Shown: positions 43,801-56,395 of the stretch, piece by piece
Layout of the letters: every line of letters starts with the position of its first letter
Numbering within the stretch: the stretch's first letter is position 1
From: Gnetum montanum
Taxonomy: Eukaryota; Streptophyta; Gnetopsida; Gnetales; Gnetaceae
DNA: 64,000 nt
Direction of reading: 5' to 3'
Assembly (NCBI GenBank): GCA_015680685.1
Contig: MNCI01014642.1
Span: forward strand, 34,562-98,561
The notes under the pieces: generated by a model
What the model was told of the DNA's origin: nothing
Database searches by the model: none
Seen by the model: only the letters and a program-made list of their open reading frames with translations
Made by a program: the position numbers and the translations under genes

Positions 43801-45240
43801 TTTTGGGAGTATTTTATAAAAAAGAGATTATGTACAAGGTAGGGTAGATCCTCTAAACTTTAAGCTCAAACACAAAGCAAAGAGGAGTGTTATCCTCCCC
43901 ATCAACATGGGTTTAATTAACCAAAAAACACCACAGAACCAAAGAAATCAACATGTACTAAATTGAAAAAACACTTTCCCTAGGCCAATGCCAACCAAAA
44001 AAGAAATCCCCTTCTATGCAGGACCACTAAAAACATAGAAAAAAATAGAAAAAATTCCTCTTCCACATGGGATAGTTGTGAAAGATAGCAACACATTAAA
44101 TAGGCACTAAACACATCAATTCTTCCCTAATTGGTGGGGGAGGTGGGGAAGCTATGCACATTTGCAATGTGGCCAGATTTGAGAATTTAGTATATTTAGC
44201 TATGCACAATGTTCTTGCAAATACACAAAGGTGGTATCTTGCTAGAAAATATTAAAGGCCTCAACCTTCCTTGCTTATTCCACCTCAGTTTCTTTCCCAT
44301 TGGGGTGCAATTTGGAAAATGCTAGTTGAACGTGCCATCACAAATTTGAGCATGTCACTATACAATTAATGTTCATTTGCATGTAAGGGAATTTCCCCTC
44401 CCTAAGCCACATGGTGGTGTTCTATTCATGGGCATGTCTTAGCTACAACCATTGTGCCTCCTCCTCCCGACATTCTTGCTCCCTCTATTTAGTGGCTGCA
44501 TGCTCAGATCCCTATCTCTATATATCTTCTTTCAGTTCACACCTAATCCAAGCTTCCAAGTTTGCTGTAGCTACCTCTTGCGCCATTTCTTTCTAGCGCA
44601 TTTCCTCTTGATGATACACCTGAAGTTCTTCCATTTCCCTCTAGAAATTGGCCTCCCTAGCCTCCCACATGGCTTCCCAACCCTGGTGTTATTCCATTTT
44701 CACCTCAATAACAACCTCTTCTCTCTCTACCTCAACTTGCTCCCTCATGATAATCAAATCCACCTCCAAAATCACGACATGCTAGTCATTAAAGTTCTAG
44801 CCAATCTTTGTTCACTTAGTGGCCATAAGCACCAGGATGACATAACCCTATGAAACCTCCATTCACTAAGTGGGTGCTAACCATCTATGCCACCTATAAT
44901 AGTGTGACAAGACATCATACTCACAGTTCTGCATCATGAGTTCCGAATGTGCCACCCACCACAAAGTCAAGATAAGCCTCGAGTGTCTCCAAGGACGTCT
45001 CTACTACAATGATGCTAAAAGAACCCAAGAATGTTAACCAACTGCCCCATCTTGAGACACTTCAAAAATGAAAAATGCACTACTTGAAGCTTCTAGACAT
45101 TACCTGTTTGTGCAAAAAACCTTTCAATAAGTTTAGCAGCAAGTTGCCGCAATGAAGGTAAAGTAGACTTAGGGATTTTCCCACTTACAGTCCTTGGGTA
45201 TGGCCCTAAAAAATGTTGAGCTTCTTGAAGCCCACACATC
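43800..45240 (-). mobile_element. Family X repeat, copy D (inverted)
   Basis: On the minus strand: GLQEAQHFLGPYPRTVSGKIPK, then KLIERFFAQTGNV.KLQ and VHFSFLKCLKMGQL (about 45125-45040), then from about 44790 a coiled coil (ANF.REMEELQVYHQEEMR, EMAQEVATANLEAWIRCELKE) and a tail ending aaaattttctcaaaaaagg near 43790. It contains an N at 45304 just upstream of its start. Confidence 0.5.
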
Positions 45241-45429
45241 ATCGGTTGTTAAGGGACCCCTTGATTTTGTTGTTCTCATTTGTATTACCACTCTCATTTG
45301 GGGNACCAACTCCAAGCCTTTCAAGATCATAATGTTGTACATACCATGTTCTATATTTTCTAATTGACATCTTGAATCTTCTCAAAAATATAGATGTTAT
45401 CATAAGCATGTTATAAAGTAACATTAAGC

Positions 45430-47100
45430 ACACATTATCCTACATACTTTTCCTTGTTGATTTTTTTTCTTTTTCTTTTTTTTCTTTTTTTTCTTTTTCT
45501 ATTTTTTTTTTTGAGAAAATCTGTAAGGGAAAGTACAAAAGAGGGGTGGGGGAGCACCTCGACCTAAGTAAGAGGATATCCAAAAAAGGAATCCCTAGAT
45601 TGTTCATACCATCCTCAAAACATGTGCCTACTTATCCCCTAAATCAAATAAAACACCCACTGGAGAACTAACAAAAGCTATAACTCATATCAAGAAAGGC
45701 AGAGTTTTGCAACAACATGAATGCCTCCTATCTATGAACCTTATCCAAAATTCCCCTTCTACTCTAAAGGTGGGAAGCCTGTGACTTGTTGGAACATTTT
45801 AAATCTATCCTCATGGTGGTCCTGCACGTGTTTGGGTAGGTGATGCATATTGTTAGGGTGCATTGTATGAAGCTCATGCTTAATGTACTTATGAGTATCT
45901 TTTCACAAGGTTTCTTTCTTTATCTTTAGGACCACATATGGGTAATTTCTTGTGCAAAGACACATCCTCACATTTTAGGCTGACATCTTAACCTAACACT
46001 CTTTCATGCTTCTCTCCAGAAGGAGCTCCTTCACTCTCTTGAATGTCTCCTCTTGATCCTTCTTTTCCCAATCTTCCTCCTCTCTCCATAACTATCCCTT
46101 GATTTCATCCTATAGGTGTTCTAGAATGTTCTAGTACACCAACTCCTCCATTTCTATCTATCTCCATAGTTCTCACTCCTTCCCCTATCTCTGTTGCTTA
46201 CATGCACACTCATCCCTATCCCTCTGCATCCTCTTTTCCAAGTGGATGTGATCCTTTGCCTCCTAGATCCATCTGCACATTTTCATCCTAAGCTCATTTT
46301 GGAGCTCCTATTGCATAACCTTTCTGCATTTGTGCAACTAGTCCTATAGCCACTACTCCTGCTCCTCATCCTTTTGTGCCTCCTACCAAGGTAGAGTGGC
46401 CATTTGGCCACCCAAAGATCCCTTTGTAGGTAAGGACTTCACATAGGACCAAGAACTACACCCATTTCCATTGCATCTCCTAATGTATACATTAGACATG
46501 CTTGCAACCTTCAAGGGGCCAACTAGTGGCTTTGCTACCTACCAGAGACCAAAGATGACCCCAAAATGCCTTCCCTGCCATTATTTTTGAGGGCCACCAA
46601 AAAGAAACTTGATAGGTTCACCAATTTGCTAAGCTTAATGCATCACAAAAAGGTGAAGTAGGTGCCTTGTAGCTTGGGGGCATTTCTAGTTTGCATGAAG
46701 AAAAGTTTGACCAAGGTCAATTGCAACCTACTAGAGGAGGAAAGCCAAGAACAAGAAACCTAGCCACTAGACATTTTGGGCACCTTCCTCAGGAAGAATG
46801 AAGCCACATCCTAAAACCCCCAGATGGTAGTCAGGATGACATTCCTTGACTATAACAATGCAAGGTACTTAGAGATTACCTTCACAATTAGCAAAATTTG
46901 CACAACTTTAAAGGTTTTCGCATCATTCTTACACTACAAAATGAAACTTGAATGCTATAATTTAGGCTCCCCTCTTATGACCAGTAGCAACTCCTCCCAT
47001 CCAACCTTAGCAACAAGACTCTAGAGTTCATGGTTACTTTGAAAAGGTGTGTGGTTAAGCTCCACTATTGGTGTACCCTCATTGCATTCAATGCCTCCCT
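45430..47100 (-). mobile_element. Family X repeat, copy C (inverted)
   Basis: On the minus strand: VKLFFMQTRNAPKLQGTYFTF (near 46710-46640), NLSSFFLVALK, then a coiled coil at about 46320-46010 (ELQNELRMKM, HIHLEKRMQRDRDECACKQQR, EEEDWEKKDQEETFKRVKELL). It ends at a cagattttctcaaaaaaaaaa tail within the T-rich stretch at 45455-45515. Same layout as copies A, B and D. Confidence 0.5.
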
Positions 47101-47189
47101 CCAAAGATGTATAACTCTAGAAACCATAGCACCAGGTGAGAGAAGTTGAACTTCCTAGAAGTTTCTAGTCTTTCATAGACTAGAGTAGA

Positions 47190-47638
47190 ATTGTAGCAAA
47201 GCAATCATTTTTCAACAAGGAGCTAGAGTCAAGGTGTGCATGTTGCTAGACTTGTAGAAAGAATGGACAACTAAAGAATAGGTCATGTTGTGTTTTGGCA
47301 TCAATAGTGCTACAAAGAGGGTGTTAGGATGATGCCTACTTGGGGATTCCCATGTTTGATTGGAGATAGACATGTATATGGGCTAGTTTTCTGAGAAAGA
47401 TCTAGATGAGGATTGGATATTGGACTTCATGTTTTTAAACTATTAGGTTCAAAGTATTGCTCGCAACCTCCATTTTGGTAGCTATGGCAAGAAACATGGC
47501 CTCTATGGTGTCCCTGCTACAACAAGTTATTAACAGGGTTAACCAAGTTGTTAGGAACTTAGCCTAGTTAGGAGAGAAGAGAGGTTAGTGAATGCATTTG
47601 GTTTATTCGGTAAATATTGCTTGCTCGAAGGTGGCCCT

Positions 47639-47640
<2 letters not shown>
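47190..47640 (+). pseudogene. LINE 3 fragment (RT thumb region)
   Basis: A frame near 47335 reads AYLGIPMFDWR..CIWASFLRKI, then YWTSCF.TIRFKVLLATSILVAMARNMASM and INRVNQVVRNLA, ending MHLVYSVNIACSKVALG. It aligns with 41225-41540 of LINE 1. It is cut off exactly at the GA microsatellite. Confidence 0.7.

Positions 47641-47680
<40 letters not shown>
47641..47680 (+). repeat. (GA)n microsatellite
   Basis: About 19 uninterrupted GA units followed by a G-rich run. It marks the right end of the LINE 3 fragment. Confidence 0.95.
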
Positions 47681-47682
<2 letters not shown>

Positions 47683-48286
47683 TGGGGAGGGGGGGATGTG
47701 CTAAGGTAGCTTGTTTCAAAGATGTGCTCCTCTTAATGCATCATAACTAGTAATGCAAATGTAGGGCACTATAGACTTGTAATGCAAAATTTCCCCTATT
47801 TCATGCCCTCAAAATTTCAAGGAAAAAGATCCTAGCACTGCCTTGCAATGCCACTAACAAGACACTATTTCCTTTAACCACATTCTAGATTTGTAGGTAT
47901 GGCCACTTGATCTATAAGATCTTATATTCATCTATGCTTTGAGGCTTGGACTATTTAGTAAATCTCAAAATCATGAGAATATTGGAATGGTTAGTTGTCG
48001 ATGTGCATTTTAATTTTTATACATACGCAAATACTCATTATCAAACATGAACAAGTTTTGAAAATTTGTCTTGCATTGGAAATTTTATATTTACACTTGA
48101 TGAAAAATACTTACTGTAGTATTTTTCTCATTTGAACCTTTTGTTGCAAAATAATATTTTTTTTTAAAAAAATTCAGCTTGCATATATTAAAAAAAACTT
48201 TAATTTAGCAACAATTCAAAATAGTGTTGTTTGCAATATTTTTCCTATGATTATTGATGTTCTTGACATCAACTCATGCTTTTCAG

Positions 48287-48433
48287 GTTGTTGCTATGTC
48301 CTTGGGTACTTTAATTGAAGGGCATATTGACATGAAAGATATACATGTTCATTCAACAACAACAATAGTTGCAAATAATGTTGCTAAGAGTGGAGGCTCA
48401 GTCATGTCTAAATTGTGTGCTAAATCTATTATG
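48287..48433 (+). CDS. Molybdenum hydroxylase, exon in the molybdopterin domain
   Basis: A 147-bp open exon (49 codons, phase 0) between tttcag|gtt and atg|gtagag. It translates VVAMSLGTLIEGHIDMKDIH, then VHSTTTIVANNVAKSGGSVM and SKLCAKSIM. This fits the conserved segment with the .v.ST.t.v.N...SGGS...c.A...AC pattern of the catalytic domain of aldehyde oxidase-type enzymes. The next exon begins EACDVL, exactly the continuation expected. No stop or shift is present in this exon, in contrast to its neighbours. Confidence 0.65.
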
Positions 48434-50039
48434 GTAGAGCAAAACTTAACATTTCTTTTAAACATACTCCATTTGTTGGTTACTTTCTACCTTGTTAAAG
48501 TACTTAATAGAAATATATACCTTTTAAAGATGATTTATTTAGCTAATTCCGTGTTGCATAGGCTCTGTAACCTCCACTAATAAATCCTTAACAAGCCTTC
48601 TAGTTGTTTTTTCAGTTGTTACAAATCTTATGGTGGTTAGTCTAAAGCTAGTGTTGGAATCCTTGGAGAATATGGTGGGTTGGAAAAAAATTTGATCATG
48701 AACCAACAAAAATTTCACAAGCTGACTGAAAAAATAACATCTAAGAAATGACATTGGACAATGTTATAAAACAATTGTAATTAAACATACAATTATTTTT
48801 AAATCGTTCTAAATTGCCATTCAAGACACCTATTGCATCTAAAAGAAATGTATCATATCATAAGAAAACATTACAAAATACAATATTAGAAATCAAAGTC
48901 TCACAATCAAAAATACATGATAAACCAATTGAACATTAGATTCAAAAATTAGTAAGCAATGCCTAGACGAGGCATTCAAATATTAACATTTGAGGTGTTA
49001 TCCATTAGAATGAGAACCATCCAAGCCCTTCATTTTATTCTAAGATGATATGTAAAGCAAGGGGAAAAGATGATTCAGTTTGTCATAATACAAAATCACC
49101 CATTTAGAAGGGTTTTGAACAAATTTGACTTTAGTTTATAGAGCATTATGAGCTAAAACATGCCTATGTTAATGTAAAGGGAAATACCATTCTACGAAGG
49201 AAGCTTATCCAATAATGCATCAACATAAGATTTGTCTTTATTCTATGAAACTGAGACTTGTTTTAATTGCATCAAGAGTCTACATATTTTTGAATAAGCA
49301 CCTTAAAATCAAGATTTAAACAAGAGATCTTCTCATTTGTTGAAAATGAATATGATGGATGCATGTTCTTTTTTTGACTAGAAGAGGGAATGCTTAAATA
49401 ATATTTTCCAGGATTGCCCATATGCATGGAAAGTTTGGTAGTAATTCAAATTGATTTTTTCAACAAAAATTGGTTTAGTTTAAAGCTATAGTGGATTTGG
49501 TAAAATTATGATATTGGTATTTGGTATATATAATGAGAAAATGGAATTATAGGACATTTTATCAAAAAGATAAAACTTTGCTTGCAGTTGGCTACAACAA
49601 GAGACCTGTGATTTACTATATAGATGAGCTAAAGATATAGAAAGATTCATGAGAATGCCAGGCATTAAAGATTTAGATCATCTTGTATGTGTAGGTCTTA
49701 ATTTTTTAAATAAATATACTTTTTACAAACTTGAAGCATGCTTATGAGAAAATGGAAGAGAGTGATACAAGTATGTATATTACAATTAAACTTTTTCAAA
49801 TGTTATTGTGTTCTTCCATATACCTATATAAACTATTTCTCATATAGAGCATGCATTTAAATTTACAAGAATATCCACCACTAGATGCACTAATTTTGAC
49901 TCAATTTATACTAAAAAGATGAGTTCTATGACACCTCTCTCCAAAACATGTGAATGTAGATCACTATCTTATATATATTAAAAGTAAATATACAAGATCA
50001 CACATATTTTATTTCTTTTGTTTGTATAGATTAAAAAAC
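48434..50039. other. Intron-like AT-rich spacer
   Basis: No gene recognised. A short stretch at about 49587-49650 preceded by ttgcag reads VGYNKRPVIYYIDELKI before a stop; I could not place it in the molybdenum-hydroxylase family. Confidence 0.5.
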
Positions 50040-50098
50040 ATAATTTTTGCTTTACTCTAGGGAAATTTCGGCTACACCTCCAAAGGGGTTTTTGACAT

Positions 50099-51290
50099 GG
50101 GCCAAGGAGCTAGAGGTGGGAGTGTTGGTAGTAGAAACTATGGGGGGTTGGGAACAATAGTGAGGTTGGGCATGTGGGGTTGGCAGCACTACCCAGAGGG
50201 GAACCAAAAATTGCTAGTTTGGGAATTGGTGGTGGCCTAGTTTCTAGAGGGGATGCAAATGGTGATGCAAGTGTAGGTGGTAGCAGTTTCTTTGCTTCTT
50301 GTATGGGCTCTACAAGTAGCTGTGGGGAGATAGATTCTAGTGCTATATGCATGGAGGAGTCCTAGCATCCTAGGGATGGGGGCATCGATGTTTACACCTA
50401 TTGGGTTGGGTTTATGCAGATTTAGGTATGCTATCCATCAGAAGAGGGATTGCATACCATGCAACTTAGCCTTGTGGGAAAGTTTGTTTCAAAAGGGGTG
50501 AGGCCTAAGATGGAGCTTATAAAAAAATGGATTGTGGCTAACTATGCAATGAAGCAGGCAAAGGTCTGAAGCCTAAAAAATGACCTCCTCCTATTTGTTT
50601 TTCAAATCCCCAAATACCATGATAAGGTGCTTTTGGTGGGGTCCATGGTTTTTTGGCATGCATGGCTTGGCTCTTACCCACTACTGACAAAGGGCTCACC
50701 AAGAAACAAAGCTTTTTATTGGATTCCCGATGTGGATTTAGGTTGTGAGAATCCTATGGGAACTTTTGACTTTCAAATTTTTCAAAACCATAGTAGGTTT
50801 TTTCAGTTTATTAACTTTGGCAAATTCACTGAATCCAAAACACACATGGGATATGCACATTTTTGTGTCTGGTGATCATTGTCTCCCATAAACCTCGTCA
50901 AAGAGATCATCCTAGAATTTTCCATCAGGTGAAGAAAGTCACTATTGAGCATGAGAATGTGCTAGTTGACTGTCCACCCACAATGCCAAGTCAAGGCCAA
51001 GTGGTGCCCCACTATGAGATCTACGAAAAGAGCAATCATGTCTCTAAGAACTATCAAGTTTGGCCCAAATCTCCTAGCTCCAAACCTCAACCAAATGAGG
51101 GGTGCACACTTATTGGGAGATAGGGTTGGTGTTGGTCTCATACGGCTCCTAGGCCAGTCTCTAAGTTCCCTAAGAATCCCACCATGTAAATGTAGTCTTC
51201 TCTTCCAACAAGCCCAAAGAGTCCTAAGGTGGGTAACCCTATTGCCCCCAAGAAGGTGGGTAGGGAGTCACCTCAGATGGACTAGATATT
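50099..51290 (+). pseudogene. LINE 2 ORF1
   Basis: The Gly/Ser-rich start (MGLAALPRGEPKIASLGIG, then DASVGGSSFFASCMGS) parallels LINE 1. The DUF4283-like part is KFVSKGVRPKMELIKKWIVA, LKNDLLLFVFQIPKYHDKVL and VGSMVFWHAWLG. Further on THMGYAHFCVW corresponds to the c-terminal strand, and DCPPTMPSQGQVVPHYEIYE plus KSNHVSKNYQ is a decayed zinc knuckle. Two or three frames are used. Confidence 0.7.
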
Positions 51291-51493
51291 AGCAATTCAA
51301 GGCTAAGCAGTACTAAAGATGATAGACATTCTTAGTGTAGTGCAAGATGAAGGGTTCATTGTAAGCTTTGATAATAACAAAGTGGGACATCCACCAACAT
51401 CAGTGGTTCAGTCTAGGAAATCAAAAATGGATGTAGATCTTGGGTTTTAGACCACCTTGAAGGAGGTCTATTAAACACACTTTATAGGTAAGC

Positions 51494-53640
51494 CATGAGA
51501 ATCCTTTCATGGAATTGTAGGGGCCATGGTAAAACCTACAAATGCAATACCCTGAAGGATATTCTATAGTTGTGTCATATTTCTTTGCTAATCCATGATT
51601 GGATGCAATGGACCATTATCAGGGACTTTAATCAACATCTATACCGTTGGGAAAAGTTAGGATGGGATCCTAATGATCCCCATAGATGCCAACCTTTCTT
51701 GAAATTCTTGCATTATCATGAAATGGTGGACATGGGTATCCAGGGGTGCCAGTTTACCCAATGCAACCAGAGAAGGGGACATGAGCAAATAATGACCATA
51801 AGTGATATGATTTGGATTAGCATTGATCTTATGCTAAAGCAAAAGGTCATGGCAAGGGGGGCCTAGGAGAGGCAAGCATCTAACCATAGATCTATGGTGT
51901 ATGAGTTGCACACCCCTACTACACATGGGTGAAACCCTTTCAAGTTCATATGGACATGGTTGTTGAAGCCATGGTTGAGGCCGTTGGTTGCAAAAGTTTT
52001 GGAGGCATATCCTAATGGTTCAAACCCTCATGATTTCTTGAAGTAGGGGCTGCTTCGGCTGAAATGTGTGATTCAAGCTAGGAAGATGGTAGAAAAATAT
52101 TCTTTTAGGGCTCTCAAACCCACCTTGAGGCAAAGATTTTGTTATCAAGGCTAAACAAGAGTAAGGGGAGCTTTTGTTGAAGGAAGAATGTGCAGTTCTC
52201 AAGGAGCTTCAAGAGATTACGACTAAAGAAAAGGCATATTGGAGACAATGGTTCAAGGTGAAATGGCTCAATGAGGGAGATCAAAATACAAAATTTTTCT
52301 TTGCCAAGGCTCAAGCCAATTTTAGTGCTAAAATGATCCAACAGTTCCACCATAGAGAGAAACAATTTTGAATCCTGCTGACATTGCCTAGATTATATAG
52401 CAATATTGGACTAATATTTGGAGGTTAAGAGAACACCCCTAGGTCTCCATCCCTATTCAACCAGTGGTAAATATGGAGGATAACCAATGGCTTCTTACTC
52501 CTTTCACTATGCATGAACTAGAACTGGCCCTAGCTTCACTTAAAAATTCTAGTGTGCTAGGGCCTACTGGTTGGCCCTATTGAATTCTTCAGGGAATTCA
52601 TTGATCTTCTTGAACCTAATATGCTCAATTCCTTCAACCTGATGCTACAATAGCAATAGGTAAGATGCAAAATTAATTGTTCTCGAATTGTCCTCATTGC
52701 TAAAACTCTCAATCCCACACACCCCTCCCACTTTTGGTCGATTGGGATCTGTAATACACTTTTGAGACTTTTTACAAGGATTATTGTTTAGCATCTAGCC
52801 CCTCTCATGCTTAAGCTATTGGGGGCTCAGCAGTTGGGCTTCATTAGAGGTCACTATATACAATATTAGAAAATTCTATTATAGGAAATCCTACATCCTA
52901 TGAAGGCAAACCAATATTCTAGTTTATGTCTTAAGTTGCATATCACCAAGGCCTATGATATGATTAGTTGGGGAGAGCTATGACAGGTCATGTGCAAAAA
53001 GGGCCTTCACCAAGATTTCATCAATCTTTGCCTTCATCTGTAGGATTCTAGGGCTTACTCCTTTAATGTCAATGGTCAACTATGGGGTTTCTTCTCTCTA
53101 ATGTGAGGAATTCATTAGGGAAACCCCTTGTTCCCCTATCTATTCATCTTGGTTATGGACCCAATATACTCTTATTGCAAGATGGAAGGGATGCAAGGGT
53201 TACATGTTGTAGCTTTGGGGGGGTGGGGTGGTGATACCACCCTCTGCTCCCATGTAGCAGTGACTCAAGCATGCATCCTAATCTAGGCTCTCACGAAAAT
53301 GGTGATGAAGGTGGTTCTAGAAGTTAACACAGGTAAGTCTACCCTTTATTTTTTTCAATACCAATGGGAGGGTGAAGGGATTGATTAGTCAGCTATTGGG
53401 TATTCTTCCTGGTACTTTGTCCAACTCCTACTAGGGAACTCCCATGTATAGTTGGAATCAATGGATTGGGCACTAGTCCACTTGTTTTGTAATGAGGAAG
53501 AGGTTCCTATTTCTGGCTACATCTGTGCTTATGGCCATACCAAGGTGCCATTCATTGATGCCCTGTGCACCTTGGCCATCAAAGCTAACACTCAACATCT
53601 TGGAGTCCCCGTCTAGGCTAGCTCCCAGGATAGCGTGTTT
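51494..53640 (+). pseudogene. LINE 2 ORF2 (endonuclease remnant and RT)
   Basis: Starts MRILSWNCRGHGKTYK, then jumps from TLKDIL to HDWMQWTIIRDFNQHLYRW, losing the LQETK part of the endonuclease. RT blocks follow: NEGDQNTKFFFAKAQ, LTPFTMHELELALASLKNSS, SVLGPTGWP, RIVLIAKTLNPTHPSHFWSIGICN, LGAQQLGFIRGHYIQYQ, SFNVNGQLWGFFSL, PLFPYLFILVMDPI. The YADDT position reads GGDTTLCSH. Stops are present throughout. Confidence 0.78.
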
Positions 53641-55554
53641 GGCTACGCTAACATAGCTCTCAAGGCCTCCCCTGCCTCTTTCACTAACTTCCAAGCTACC
53701 ATCATCAAGTGCCTCCATATTGCCACTTCCAAAGGCATTCTTGCCATCCTCACAACCACCATTGCATCCACCACTAAGCCCACCATGACTACATCCATCA
53801 GCATGCCAAGCATCTCCGCCCAACTCTGCTATCAATGATGCTCCCAACATCCTCCCCATCCTCATGTAAAGCTTTCAAATGGGAACTAGTTACATGCATA
53901 ATCTTTTTTCCTTTGAAAATGTTGCATCAAATTGGTAGCTTTTCATCGTGAAAAGACCACAAATTTAGCATAACTTGTTCAATTGACTTTTTAATAAAAA
54001 AAGGTGTAACCAACTTTTTCAAAAAAGTAGTGATATAATGATGAGAAAAAAGGTCTTTGAACTATAATAAATTATTATAATTTGTTTCAGTTTTAAATTT
54101 GAATTAGAAATTCTTAAGTTAATACATTAAAAAAAAACTAACCAAAAAAATCAACTTTAATTAAAAGTCAACAAATCTAATAAAATTAACTAAAATATTA
54201 ACCTTCTGGTTAAGTGACCTAACCATCAAAATGTAAAAGTGCTCGACTCCAACAATGAGAGAGAGTGTGAATTAGCAATAATGATTACATTCCTAATGAG
54301 GATGTAGATGACATGGCTAAATGAGCTGATATATCTTTTGATGTAAAATTAGAAAAATAGAGCAAAATGTAGAGGCATATGCAGCAACTAAAGTGGATAC
54401 CAAAGAAATAATTCAAGAAGCTCAATTTCTTTAAAGGAAGTTGAAGCAGAAAAGGATGGAGCTACCAAGCATACCAGTTAATGCATATGATTCATGGTTA
54501 CTTTGTTGCTTTATGTTTAATATATTATGAATATTTTACTATTAGACATTAATGTAACATTTTTTATCTTTTTAAAAATTTGTTGAATTATAATTTTGTG
54601 AACAAATGAACTTTAATAATATTTACGCTTAAAGTAACATAGTTTGAAACAATATATTTTGATGATGTTCTTTGTGAATATATTTCTTAATTTGTCTTTA
54701 ATTTAGTTCTCTATGTTTCTGATTCATATTTATAATTTGTGCATTATCAAACCTCCTAAATATTGGCTTTTAAAACATGTTGACTTTTTCCATTGACTCT
54801 TTCCTAAATGTTTGCTGACTTTATAAATTTTCCAACAGGAAACTGAAAATATTGTTTTGCCAATTTTTAATCACTGCTCTATCATAGTTGTTTTATATAT
54901 CTAATTTTGGTATGACACTGCCGTTCATCTGCTGAAATAAACACCTTCACGAGCAGCGATTAATCTGTACAAAGTATTCCTACATGTTACAGATCCCCCT
55001 TTGTTAGGAAATAAGAGTTTATGCAGAACATTTGAAATTCTGTATGCTGAGAAGTTGATAATCAGTAATATCTTAAGCAGCTTTCTTCTTTGGAAGCAAA
55101 CTAATCATAGTATGATTGCATTCCCTGGACATATTACCAATGTCTGCCAAAATGTTTTTTTTTTCCCCAATAAGGAGGATGGTAGCAATATACAGTGAAA
55201 CATCTTGATCACCCTAGAAAGCTGTGAAATAAAAAAGGGTAAAAGCAGATATGAAATGAAGATCGTGTGAGAAGAAGAAAATAAGAAAGGCGTTAATTAA
55301 AATAAAAAGAAAAGAGTAAAAGAATTGAAACTCAAGATTCTCAATGATAATAGCTCAACTGGTTAGTCTATTTATCTCTTAGAGAACAATTTGCAAGTTC
55401 AATTTGTACTTTATCCATATAATGATATCTGAGTATGGTTAAATCTCCCTCGTATTAAAAATGTAAAAATGTTAACTTAAAAATGATAACTTACTGATAT
55501 AATTCATTTGGTGTATGTTGTTGTTCCTTATTATTATGTATTTCCTTTTTGTAG
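53641..55554. other. C-rich remnant, then AT-rich intron-like spacer
   Basis: 53641-53870 is C-rich and open on both strands for some length (67 codons plus, 130 codons minus); I do not recognise either frame and attribute the openness to composition. From 53880 to 55554 the sequence is AT-rich without supported genes. Confidence 0.4.
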
Positions 55555-55724
55555 GAGGCATGTGATGTCCTAATTAAGTGTTTGTGAACTCTTCGTAACA
55601 TGCTTTCATCGAAAGAAGGAAAACCTACATGGGCACAACTTATTGAAAACGCATTGTATAATGGCATTGACCTTCAAGCTCGAGGTGGTATCCACCCTAC
55701 TGAAAGCCAAAATGGACCATATCA
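55555..55724 (+). pseudogene. Molybdenum hydroxylase, exon with in-frame stop
   Basis: A 170-bp exon between gtag|gaggca and atca|gtaagc. It translates EACDVLIKCL, stop, then TLRNMLSSKEGKPTWAQLIE and NALYNGIDLQARGGIHPTES. The AC.vL...L.plr......g...W..li..a...gi.l...g pattern is characteristic of the C-terminal molybdopterin region. It continues the preceding exon in phase and ends in phase 2, matching the start of the next exon. The TGA after ten codons disables it unless it is a sequencing error. Confidence 0.78.
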
Positions 55725-56324
55725 GTAAGCCACTAACCATGTACCAAGGAACACTTCTGCAAAAGATTTCTTGCCTTTCTTTATAAAAACAAATCCTGCA
55801 CTTACAGTTTGGCCAAGGAGAAATCATTCTAAATCAGATTTATTCCTTGTTTTTGCATGTATCATATTGCAGAATTCCTGTAGCAGTTAGAAATCAATTA
55901 CCAATTTCTTTGCTGTCATTTTATCAGGTCTATAGAAGAACAATTAATCTAATAGAAATCTCAAAAAATGGTTGTGTAGATATGATGAATATCAATACCA
56001 TGTAGTCAATTTTCTGCAATGCAGAGGAATATTAGGTGTGGCATTATGTTTTTAGGAACCTGTTTTAGAGTGGGACAAATACGTTAATTTAAGTTACCAT
56101 TATAGATTTTTCTTAATAGATCAGTAAATCTAAACTTTATAATGGATAAAGTTTTCTTTTTCCTGTTGAAAAAGTAAACCTGCGTTAATTGTATTTCATT
56201 ACTCTAGAAATTTCACAATGTATTTAATCTGCCAATAACAACATGAATTATTGAATTAAAAGTGATTAATTTACATCCCAAAAAACGTGAACTGTTGCAC
56301 AAGTTTCCCATTGCGATTATTCAG

Positions 56325-56395
56325 TTTCTTGAATGTTTACGGGTATGTTTCCTTCGGAGGAGGAGTTACTGAAGTAGAAGTTGATATCTTAACAG
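56325..56395 (+). CDS. Molybdenum hydroxylase, exon with VTEVEVDILTG motif
   Basis: A 71-bp exon between ttcag|tttctt and acag|gtaaca, translating (with the two bases from the previous exon) HFLNVYGYVSFGGGVTEVEV then DILTG. The YG.....EVEVD.LTG block is one of the most diagnostic parts of xanthine dehydrogenase/aldehyde oxidase proteins. Phases on both sides fit the neighbouring exons. No stop or shift. Confidence 0.85.

Larger units (their letters stand above)
50040..53640 (+). mobile_element. LINE 2, inactive, right end truncated
   Basis: Same organisation as LINE 1 but a distinct copy: Gly-rich ORF1 start, DUF4283-like domain, knuckle remnant, then ORF2 from 51494. The endonuclease has an internal deletion of roughly 90 residues, and the RT active site has lost one aspartate. 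Coding similarity fades near 53640, with no zf-RVT motif, so the 3' end is missing. It lies within an intron of the molybdenum-hydroxylase gene in the same orientation. Confidence 0.82.

Noticed and set aside
53473-53865. 130-codon minus-strand ORF, Gly- and Asp-rich
   Set aside because: It is antisense to the C-rich end of LINE 2. A plus-strand frame is also open over part of it, so openness reflects composition, and I see no known domain.
54001-54500. Possible exon around 54370-54520 (KVDTKEIIQEAQF)
   Set aside because: Short, not bounded by convincing splice sites, and not alignable with the molybdenum-hydroxylase family.
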